Assembly (NCBI GenBank): GCA_023435965.1
Contig: JAEZLC010000149.1
Location: 1 to 5,136, forward strand
Direction: 5' to 3'
DNA: 5,136 nucleotides
Origin: Cyanobacteria bacterium OH_CDB_58
GTDB taxonomy: Bacteria > Cyanobacteriota > Vampirovibrionia > Gastranaerophilales > Gastranaerophilaceae
The notes under the pieces were generated by a model. It was not told the origin of the DNA. It saw only the letters and a program-made list of their open reading frames with translations, and ran no database searches. The translations under genes were made by a program, and so were the position numbers. This document shows positions 1 to 5,136 of the stretch, piece after piece (within the stretch, counting starts at the first letter, position 1; every line of letters starts with the position of its first letter).

Positions 1-557
1 CATTAGTGATTACTAAAGAGGGTGATGTAATTGCGATTGATGCTAAGATGAATTTTGATGACAATGCATTATTTAGACATCCTGAGATACTCGAGCTGAA
101 GGATGAGCTGGAGGAAAATCCTCTTGAATTAGAGGCTCAAAAATTTGATCTTAATTATATTAAACTAGACGGTTCAATAGGTTGCATGGTAAATGGTGCA
201 GGGCTTGCAATGGCAACAATGGACGTGATAAAGCTGGCAGGAAAAGATGCGGCTAATTTCTTGGATGTTGGCGGAGGTGCAAGCAGTGAAAAAATCGAGA
301 AAGCTTTTAAAATCCTAGTATCTGATGAAAGTGTTAAAGCGGTTTTTATAAATATTTTCGGCGGTATCTTGAGGTGTGATATTCTTGCAGAGGGCTTTAC
401 CAAGGCTGCAAAAAATCTTAATCTCGAACTTCCTTTGATTGTCAGGATGGAAGGAACAAATAAAGATGCCGGTACAAAAATATTAAATGAATCAGGGCTT
501 AAGTTCAAAGTAGTATCAGACTTAAGCGAAGCTGTAGATGTTATTAAGGATTTATAA
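1..557 (+). CDS. sucC: Succinyl-CoA synthetase (ADP-forming) beta subunit, 3' part
   Basis: This is the C-terminal part of the beta subunit of succinyl-CoA ligase, which makes ATP (or GTP) and succinate from succinyl-CoA in the TCA cycle. The reading frame is open to the left edge: the first bases fit the end of a Pro codon, giving the family's N-P-L-V-I-T stretch, so the GTG at 6 is an internal Val and not a start. By comparison with E. coli SucC (388 aa, from memory), about 200 N-terminal residues holding most of the ATP-grasp domain lie outside. Visible conserved features are the metal-binding Asp equivalent to Asp213 (codon 39-41), the [11 protein letters not shown] loop with the substrate-binding Asn equivalent to Asn264, the L-D-V-G-G-G-A segment, and N-I-F-G-G-I, which faces the SucD active-site histidine. 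The ATP/GTP specificity residues are not visible. The stop is two bases before sucD, so translation is probably coupled. Confidence 0.96.
   Translation, partial: LVITKEGDVIAIDAKMNFDDNALFRHPEILELKDELEENPLELEAQKFDLNYIKLDGSIGCMVNGAGLAMATMDVIKLAGKDAANFLDVGGGASSEKIEKAFKILVSDESVKAVFINIFGGILRCDILAEGFTKAAKNLNLELPLIVRMEGTNKDAGTKILNESGLKFKVVSDLSEAVDVIKDL
546..550 (+). promoter_or_regulatory. Ribosome binding site of sucD inside the sucC end
   Basis: AAGGA lies 9 bases before the sucD ATG at 560 and within the last codons of sucC. It supports the 560 start and, with the two-base gap between the genes, suggests translational coupling that keeps the alpha and beta subunits in equal amounts. Confidence 0.7.
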
Positions 558-559
558 CG

Positions 560-1432
560 ATGGCAATATTTGTAAATAAAGACACAAGAGTAATAGTTCA
601 GGGGATAACTGGCAAGGAAGGTTCTTTTCATGCGAAGTCTTGCTTGGATTACGGGACAAAAATAGTTGGGGGGGTAACTCCTAACAAAGGCGGAACTGAA
701 ATTTTTGGTTTACCGGTGTTTAACACGGTCAGAGAAGCAAAGGATGCCTTAAGTCCAGATGCTACAATGATTTTTGTTCCTCCAAAATTCGCGGCAGGTG
801 CCATAATTGATGCGGCAGAGGCTGGTATTGAACTTATAATTTGCATAACAGAAGGCATTCCTGTGTTGGATATGATGAAAGCCAAAAAAACAGTCTTGGC
901 AAATAATGTCAGATTAATCGGACCAAACTGCCCGGGTATTATAACGCCAGAAGAGTGCAAAATAGGTATAATGCCCTCATCCATCCATAAAAAGGGAAAT
1001 GTAGGTGTCGTTTCCAGAAGTGGGACTTTGACTTATGAAGCTGTGTATCAGTTGACTCAGTTAGGCATTGGACAATCAACATGTATCGGTATCGGCGGTG
1101 ATTCAATAATCGGCACAACCTTTATCGATTGTCTTAAAGCCTTTCAGGATGATCCACAAACCCATGCTATTTGTATGATAGGCGAAATCGGCGGCAGTGC
1201 GGAAGAAGAAGCCGCAGAGTTTATAAAATCATACGTTACAAAACCAGTTGTCAGCTTTATTGCAGGCTTAAGTGCTCCTAAAGGCAAAAGAATGGGCCAT
1301 GCCGGAGCTATAATATCCGGAGGAAAAGGAACGGCTCAGAGTAAAATTGAGGCTTTGGAATCAGCTAATGTTTCAGTATGCAACAATCCTGCTGACTTGG
1401 GAGTAACTATTAAGTCTCTGTTAGAAAAGTAA
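560..1432 (+). CDS. sucD: Succinyl-CoA synthetase (ADP-forming) alpha subunit
   Basis: This is the complete alpha subunit (290 aa; E. coli SucD is 289). It binds CoA and carries the catalytic phosphohistidine of the SucC2D2 or SucCD enzyme in the cytoplasm. The N-terminal CoA-binding Rossmann domain (about 1-125) shows G-I-T-G-K-E at 15-20, Lys43 in T-P-N-K-G-G, and I-T-E-G at 96-99, all at the E. coli CoA-contact positions. L-I-G-P-N-C-P-G at 119-126 is a family signature. The ligase domain (about 148-290) has S-R-S-G-T-L-T-Y-E at 152-160, including the substrate-contact Tyr159, and G-H-A-G at 246-249, where His247 matches the phosphorylated His246 of E. coli. No key residue is missing. The ATG at 560 is supported by the AAGGA upstream and the matching family N-terminus. 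The seven-G run at 668-674 stays in frame. No hairpin follows the stop, so transcription may continue into the next gene. Confidence 0.98.
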   Translation: MAIFVNKDTRVIVQGITGKEGSFHAKSCLDYGTKIVGGVTPNKGGTEIFGLPVFNTVREAKDALSPDATMIFVPPKFAAGAIIDAAEAGIELIICITEGIPVLDMMKAKKTVLANNVRLIGPNCPGIITPEECKIGIMPSSIHKKGNVGVVSRSGTLTYEAVYQLTQLGIGQSTCIGIGGDSIIGTTFIDCLKAFQDDPQTHAICMIGEIGGSAEEEAAEFIKSYVTKPVVSFIAGLSAPKGKRMGHAGAIISGGKGTAQSKIEALESANVSVCNNPADLGVTIKSLLEK

Positions 1433-1435
1433 TTT

Positions 1436-1446
1436 TATAATATAAT
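1436..1446 (+). promoter_or_regulatory. Possible promoter: two overlapping TATAAT -10 hexamers
   Basis: Two perfect TATAAT hexamers overlap by one base (1436-1441 and 1441-1446) in the sucD-gltA gap. The second has a poor -35 candidate, CTGTTA at 1418-1423 (3 of 6 to TTGACA, 17-base spacing), inside the end of sucD. There is no extended TG motif. AT-rich spacers give such matches by chance, so this is a candidate internal promoter only. Confidence 0.35.
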
Positions 1447-1463
1447 GTAAAAAAGTAGAATAT

Positions 1464-1467
1464 AGGA
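1464..1467 (+). promoter_or_regulatory. Ribosome binding site of the glutamate synthase gene
   Basis: AGGA lies 11 bases before the ATG at 1479. The spacing is slightly long but this is the best Shine-Dalgarno match, and it supports that ATG as the start. A weaker GAG directly abuts the start codon. Confidence 0.5.
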
Positions 1468-1478
1468 ATTTATTAGAG

Positions 1479-2858
1479 ATGGATAAATCACAACGACAAA
1501 GAGCTGAAGAGCAAGATCATATTCAAAGAAGAACTAATTTTGATGCTGTTGAATACAATTTGACATCAGAGCAGGCAAAGGTAGAAGCTGAAAGATGCTT
1601 AAATTGCAAAAATGCAAGATGTATAGCAGGTTGTCCTGTTAATATCAACATTCCAAAGTTTATTCAGGCAATCAAAGAAGATAATCTTGAAGCCGCAGGA
1701 GATGTAATAAGAGAAACAAGTTTATTGCCTTCTGTATGCGGAAGAGTTTGCCCTCAGGAAAGACAATGCGAAGGTAAATGCGTTTTGGGAATTAAATCTG
1801 AACCAATCGCAATAGGTGCTTTAGAGAGATACGTCGGAGATAATACAGAGGCGAAAAGCGGAAATATTGTTCCTACAGGTAAAAAAGTGGCGGTTATCGG
1901 TTCAGGTTGTGCCGGAATAACTGCAGCAGCAGACTTGAGAAAATTAGGACACGATGTAGTTGTTTTTGAAGCTCTTCATGAACTAGGCGGCGTTCTTAGA
2001 TATGGAATCCCTCCATTTAGGCTTCCAAGAACAGTTTTGGACAGAGAAATCGATTCTCTGAAAAGCATCGGAGTTGAGTTTGAGACAAACGTGGTTGTCG
2101 GTAAATCTATAACCATCCAGCAGTTAAAAGATGATGGTTTCGATGCAATATTTATTTGCTCAGGTGCTGGACTTCCTAAAATGTTAGGGGTTGGCGGTGA
2201 AAACTTAAACGGTGTTTATTCAGCCAATGAGTTTTTAACAAGAGTAAATCTTATGCACGCTCATAAAGATGAAACACCTACTCCTATAAGAGTTGGTAAA
2301 AAGGTTGCGGTTATAGGTGGTGGAAACGTTGCTATGGACGCGGCAAGGGTGGCTGTAAGAGTCGGATTTGATGAAGTTTATATTGTATATAGAAGAACGG
2401 AAGCCGAGCTTCCTGCAAGATTGGAAGAAATTAGACACGCCAAAGAAGAAGGGGTTATCTTCAAATTCTTGCATAATCCTACTGAAATAGTGGGTAAAGA
2501 CGGCTATGTAACAGGAATGAATCTGGATATCATGGAACTTGGCGAACCTGATGAATCAGGAAGAAGAAGACCAATTTCTACAGGTAAAACCGAGCTTATG
2601 GATGTTGATACTGTGATAGTGGCTTTAGGTACAGGTCCTAACCCTATTATTCAAGATTCTGCAGCTTCTGAGGATTTGAACTTGGAAACAAACAAATGGG
2701 GCTATATTGTAATTGACTCTGAAACCGGCAAAACTTCTATTGACGGAGTTTACGCTGGTGGAGATGTTGCTCCAAGCGGCGAATCCAATGCTATAAATGC
2801 TATGGGTGCTGGAAAGAAAGCAGCTAAAGCTATAGACGAATATTTAAAAACACTATAA
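1479..2858 (+). CDS. gltA: NADPH-dependent glutamate synthase, GltD/GltA-type small-subunit flavoprotein
   Basis: This 459-aa protein is of the GltD/GltA type (TIGR01316-like homotetrameric GltA; often labelled gltD). The family passes electrons from NADPH through FAD and Fe-S clusters, classically to reduce 2-oxoglutarate plus glutamine to glutamate. The N-terminal Fe-S domain (about 20-125) has two four-Cys sets: Cys40, 43, 48, 52 (followed by Pro53) and Cys87, 91, 97, 101. The FAD Rossmann motif V-A-V-I-G-S-G-C-A-G is at 137-146, with Glu164 as the likely ribose ligand. The NADPH motif G-G-G-N-V-A-M-D is at 280-287, with Arg305-Arg306 suited to the 2'-phosphate. The C-terminal FAD segment A-G-G-D is around Asp429. 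No large GltB subunit and no NfnA partner lies next to it, since sucD is upstream and a convergent gene downstream. Electron-bifurcating NfnB, PreT and AegA are close relatives, so the family is sure but the reaction less so. Cys144 replaces the usual Pro of the FAD loop. Confidence 0.9.
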   Translation: MDKSQRQRAEEQDHIQRRTNFDAVEYNLTSEQAKVEAERCLNCKNARCIAGCPVNINIPKFIQAIKEDNLEAAGDVIRETSLLPSVCGRVCPQERQCEGKCVLGIKSEPIAIGALERYVGDNTEAKSGNIVPTGKKVAVIGSGCAGITAAADLRKLGHDVVVFEALHELGGVLRYGIPPFRLPRTVLDREIDSLKSIGVEFETNVVVGKSITIQQLKDDGFDAIFICSGAGLPKMLGVGGENLNGVYSANEFLTRVNLMHAHKDETPTPIRVGKKVAVIGGGNVAMDAARVAVRVGFDEVYIVYRRTEAELPARLEEIRHAKEEGVIFKFLHNPTEIVGKDGYVTGMNLDIMELGEPDESGRRRPISTGKTELMDVDTVIVALGTGPNPIIQDSAASEDLNLETNKWGYIVIDSETGKTSIDGVYAGGDVAPSGESNAINAMGAGKKAAKAIDEYLKTL

Positions 2859-2885
2859 GGTATTATAAGAGCCTTTTATAGATAT

Positions 2886-2915
2886 AATAACGGGGAATTA
2901 TTCCCCGTTATTTTT
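2886..2915 (+). terminator. Rho-independent terminator of the sucCD-gltA block, probably bidirectional
   Basis: A perfect 12-bp stem (2886-2897 with 2901-2912) with five G-C pairs clustered near the top and a TTA loop is followed by T's up to 2915. It begins 27 bases after the gltA stop and is well placed to end plus-strand transcription. On the minus strand the same hairpin is followed by an interrupted T-rich tract, so it may also weakly end the permease transcript. The loop is the permease stop codon, and the right arm encodes its last four residues (Asn-Asn-Gly-Glu). Confidence 0.88.
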
Positions 2916-4499
2916 ATGGTTACATTTTTGGATTTTTTCTAATGCTTTTTTCTTGTTGTATGTTATGTCATTTCTTCCTATCAGCTTTAATAAGCCTAGT
3001 TTGAACAACTTGAGTGTAATCTCTTTATCGTGTAATACGAGGATTGTCCTTATTTTTTTGTCTTTTAGCCTTATGATAATTTCTTCAAGTGCGAAGACCG
3101 CGGATATGTCCATCGCTGTTATTCTTGAACAATCAAGTATTATGCATTCTTTCTCGAGGTAATTTTCTATTCTTGAAATTACTTGAGATGCAGACCCAAA
3201 GAAGAAAATACCGTCTATTGTTATTACGGTGATATTTCTGTCGCAGATTTTCTCTCCGTTTTCAACACTGCATTCCTCAATCTCGTCAACATCTACGTTG
3301 ATTTGTTTAGAAATATTTATTGCAAACAAAATTGAAGCCAAAACGATTCCTACTCCAACTGCAAAGATTAAGTCATCAAATACCGTTATCAGAAACACAA
3401 TAAGCATAACAATAAGATCTTCTTTAGGAGCTATTTTTATTACCTTTATAAATTTGTAGTCTATTATGTCAAATCCTACTTTTATAAGTATCGCAGCTAG
3501 TACAGCCAAGGGTATTTGAGAAGCTAAGGGAGCTAAACATATCAATATCATTACCAGGATTAAAGAATGGATAACCCCTGATAGTCTGGTGTTACCACCG
3601 CTTTTTATGTTTACAACCGTTCTCATTGTAGCTCCTGCACCAGCGATACCACCGAACATAGCCGCTGCCATATTTCCAAGCCCCTGACCGATGAGCTCTT
3701 TGTTAGAATTGTGCTTCGTCTTGGTTAGAGAATCAGCTACGATTGAGGTTAAAAGAGAGTCGATTGAGCCTAAACAAGCCAGAGTCAAGGCTATCGGAAG
3801 CATAATTTGAAAATCCTTAAAATCAAAAGCTGTCAGTTGAAACTGAGGCAGTGCCCTTTGTATTTCCCCGATTTTTGGAACATCAAGTTGAAGCACATAC
3901 GTCAAAGCAGTTATAGAAATCAGGGCGATCAATATTGGCGGTATTTTTTTTGATATTTTTTTAGGAGTTAAAAATAAAATTAATAATGTTAATGTCCCAA
4001 TCAAAAGGCATTGTACGTTCATCATATCAAAGGAGGTAAAGAATTTTTGAATTGAGTCTATAGTTGTTCCCATAGAAGGCAAGCCAACAAACGGGTTTAT
4101 TTGCAATAGTATTATGATAACCCCGATTCCGCTCATAAAACCTGATATTACAGGGTATGGGACATACTTCACGTATTTACCCGTTTTAAGTACTCCAAAA
4201 AGTATTTGTATTATCCCTGCCAGAAAGATTGACATGAAGACCAATCCGGCTTGGTTTGGGTGGGTCGCCACAATAGAAGCTACGACGACCGTCATTGGAC
4301 CTGTTGGGCCTGATATTTGGGTTGCTGTTCCTCCGAAAATGCTTGCGAAGAAACAAACCAGAATTGCTCCATATAACCCGGCGAGAGGTCCTAAACCGCT
4401 GGCAATCCCGAATGCCAAACCCATTGGCAGTGCTACTATACCTGCAGTTATTCCTCCAAATATATCTCCTCTGATGTCTTTTACTTTGTTCAAAAACAT
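2898..4499 (-). CDS. SulP-family anion permease with C-terminal STAS domain, BicA-like
   Basis: This 533-aa inner-membrane transporter has the SulP/SLC26 layout: a polytopic core of about 14 helices (about 12-400) and a cytoplasmic STAS domain (about 420-525). Helix 1 has G-G-I-T-A-G-I-V-A-L-P (15-25), and helix 3 has Q-I-S-G-P-T-G-P (61-68) with Thr66 at the substrate-site position. The block at 245-310 keeps D-S-L-L-T (247-251), V-A-D, the K-E-L-I-G-Q-G-L-G-N signature (268-277) and G-A-G-A-T-M-R-T (287-294). Asp247, Thr251 and Gly289-Ala290-Thr291 have the same spacing as the sodium ligands I recall for BicA (Asp258, Thr262, 300-302), which favours Na+-coupled bicarbonate uptake. Sulfate or another anion cannot be excluded. 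The STAS core reads L-D-C-S-R-I-T-A-M-D-I-S (455-466). The start is supported by AGGAG five bases upstream. The gene is probably co-transcribed with the upstream flippase-like gene, and its end lies in the shared terminator. Confidence 0.93.
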   Translation of the reverse strand: MFLNKVKDIRGDIFGGITAGIVALPMGLAFGIASGLGPLAGLYGAILVCFFASIFGGTATQISGPTGPMTVVVASIVATHPNQAGLVFMSIFLAGIIQILFGVLKTGKYVKYVPYPVISGFMSGIGVIIILLQINPFVGLPSMGTTIDSIQKFFTSFDMMNVQCLLIGTLTLLILFLTPKKISKKIPPILIALISITALTYVLQLDVPKIGEIQRALPQFQLTAFDFKDFQIMLPIALTLACLGSIDSLLTSIVADSLTKTKHNSNKELIGQGLGNMAAAMFGGIAGAGATMRTVVNIKSGGNTRLSGVIHSLILVMILICLAPLASQIPLAVLAAILIKVGFDIIDYKFIKVIKIAPKEDLIVMLIVFLITVFDDLIFAVGVGIVLASILFAINISKQINVDVDEIEECSVENGEKICDRNITVITIDGIFFFGSASQVISRIENYLEKECIILDCSRITAMDISAVFALEEIIIRLKDKKIRTILVLHDKEITLKLFKLGLLKLIGRNDITYNKKKALEKIQKCNHKNNGE

Positions 4500-4504
4500 A
4501 ATGT

Positions 4505-4509
4505 CTCCT
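4505..4509 (-). promoter_or_regulatory. Ribosome binding site of the SulP permease gene
   Basis: On the minus strand AGGAG (extending to AGGAGA) lies 5 bases before the ATG at 4499-4497. It is the strongest Shine-Dalgarno match in the window and fixes the permease start. The 35-base gap to the upstream gene shows no convincing promoter or terminator. Confidence 0.75.
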
Positions 4510-4534
4510 ATTTTATTTTGTTGAAAAATTAATG

Positions 4535-5136
4535 TTATTCTGCCTCTTGCTTGCTAAGCTGGCCGATATTCATATTGCTTTTTATTAGAAAGAGAATAAA
4601 AAATGTACTTATAATAATAAGTGTTATTGTCTGGAATGCAAAAGCGATGGCTAGAGCAGACGACTTATCTATTTTGTATATTCCAAGTGCCAGAATAAAT
4701 GCATATTGATAAGGTCCGATGTATATAGATGTGGACGGGATTGCTGATGCCAGAGCTATGAAACAGATTACAAGCAATGATATTGAAAAGTATGTTTCGA
4801 TGTTGAATCCAGAAATTAAAAAATAAACGCAAATGCATTCAATTGTCCATATTAACAAGCTTAGTAAACTTGCGTTGATGAGATTTTTTCTCTCAAAAAT
4901 TGAACCAAAGCCATTTATAAATGAATTCATCCACAGCCTAAGTTTTTCTGTAGCGTTTATAGCATAGTGATTTATTTTTTCAGGCAGTTTAGAAAACAAG
5001 TTTTTTAGATATTCAAATATTTGATTGGTTTTATTGTATTTAAATATCAAGTATATTGTGAGGAAGCTTCCAATAAAAAATAGTCCAGAAATACCTATAA
5101 GATCGAACATCCATTCTTTTTTGCAGTATAAAAGAG
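4535..5136 (-). CDS. LPG-synthase transmembrane / flippase-like family protein (UPF0104, PF03706-type), C-terminal part
   Basis: This is the C-terminal portion (about 199 codons visible) of a polytopic membrane protein. The frame stays open past the ATG at 5110-5108 to the right edge (upstream codons read L-L-Y-C-K-K-E-W) and that ATG has no Shine-Dalgarno, so the true start lies outside. The family is usually 300-350 aa, so roughly a third is missing. Counting from that Met, hydrophobic segments lie at about 3-23, 80-100, 107-125, 133-146 and 152-176, with a Lys/Glu-rich loop at 24-78. The segment at 125-141 (P-S-T-S-I-Y-I-G-P-Y-Q-Y-A), followed by a D-K-S-S-A-L-A stretch at 148-154, matches the conserved region of LPG_synthase_TM/TIGR00374 proteins, such as the MprF flippase domain and AglD relatives. 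No aminoacyl-transferase (DUF2156) domain follows, so this is the stand-alone membrane type, with an unknown lipid or glycolipid substrate. The SulP gene follows 35 bases downstream, probably in the same operon. Confidence 0.75.
   Translation of the reverse strand, partial: LLYCKKEWMFDLIGISGLFFIGSFLTIYLIFKYNKTNQIFEYLKNLFSKLPEKINHYAINATEKLRLWMNSFINGFGSIFERKNLINASLLSLLIWTIECICVYFLISGFNIETYFSISLLVICFIALASAIPSTSIYIGPYQYAFILALGIYKIDKSSALAIAFAFQTITLIIISTFFILFLIKSNMNIGQLSKQEAE

Noticed and set aside
6..8. GTG at 6 as a start codon for the first gene
   Set aside because: The upstream codons at the window edge continue the conserved SucC N-P-L-V-I-T sequence, so this GTG is an internal Val.
155..631. 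Minus-strand open frame of 158 codons across the sucC end and sucD start
   Set aside because: It is antisense to well-conserved SucC/SucD codons, has no recognisable domain or Shine-Dalgarno, and is explained as a shadow frame.
668..674. Run of seven G's in sucD as a frameshift or phase-variable tract
   Set aside because: The frame is intact with conserved residues on both sides, and a single short G-run in a housekeeping gene gives no support for switching.
649..984. Minus-strand open frame within sucD
   Set aside because: It is antisense to the conserved CoA-binding domain and has no family resemblance.
2235..2474. Minus-strand open frame within the glutamate synthase gene
   Set aside because: It lies opposite the conserved NADPH-binding fold, and its composition is that of a shadow frame.
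1479..2858. Electron-bifurcating NfnB assignment for the flavoprotein
   Set aside because: It is similar in length and domains, but no NfnA-type partner lies on either side in this window. It is kept only as an alternative.
2865..2882. Small AT-rich inverted repeat (TATAA...TTATA) just after the gltA stop
   Set aside because: It has only about five A-T pairs around a loop, too weak to act as a terminator, and the strong hairpin lies immediately downstream.
2953..3459. Two plus-strand open frames of 69 and 76 codons opposite the permease 3' half
   Set aside because: They are Ser/Ile-rich translations typical of the antisense of a membrane-protein gene, with no ribosome binding site or conserved motif.
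4114..4524. Plus-strand open frame of 136 codons opposite the permease 5' end
   Set aside because: It is a Pro/Ile/Thr-rich antisense shadow of the Gly/Ile-rich membrane helices, and it covers the conserved SulP N-terminus.
5108..5110. ATG at 5110-5108 as the start of the flippase-like gene
   Set aside because: The frame is open through to the window edge, no Shine-Dalgarno precedes the ATG, and the protein would be far shorter than its family.

Overview
The window holds five protein-coding genes in two convergent blocks, and both blocks run off the window edges. The DNA is AT-rich, with tight intergenic gaps and AGGA-type ribosome binding sites, so it looks like ordinary bacterial chromosome. 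No mobile element, CRISPR array, tRNA or rRNA was found. The taxon cannot be fixed from sequence alone. The AT-rich bias, a stand-alone GltA-type flavoprotein and a BicA-like SulP permease would fit an uncultured anaerobic or gut-type lineage, for example non-photosynthetic Cyanobacteria (Melainabacteria/Vampirovibrionia) or a Firmicute. This is only a guess.

Plus strand, 1-2858: the 3' part of sucC (succinyl-CoA synthetase beta) lies two bases upstream of a complete sucD (alpha). After a 46-base gap with no visible terminator comes a complete gene for a GltD/GltA-type NADPH-dependent glutamate synthase flavoprotein. Two overlapping TATAAT hexamers in that gap may give the third gene its own promoter. 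SucCD interconverts succinyl-CoA and succinate, one step from 2-oxoglutarate, and a GltA/GltD protein supplies electrons for reductive amination of 2-oxoglutarate. The block therefore plausibly sits around the 2-oxoglutarate/glutamate carbon-nitrogen node.

Convergence, 2859-2915: a strong 12-bp hairpin with a T-run ends the plus-strand block. Its loop is the stop codon of the opposing minus-strand gene, and one arm encodes that protein's last four residues.

Minus strand, 2898-5136: a complete SulP-family anion permease with a C-terminal STAS domain, whose motifs resemble the cyanobacterial Na+/bicarbonate transporter BicA. Thirty-five bases upstream of it is the C-terminal part of a polytopic protein of the LPG-synthase transmembrane (flippase-like, UPF0104/PF03706) family, which enters from the right edge. 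The two probably share a transcript.

No new biological system is evident. The most notable points are the terminator embedded in the permease coding end, the BicA-like sodium-site signature, and small motif departures in the flavoprotein and in the flippase-like protein.
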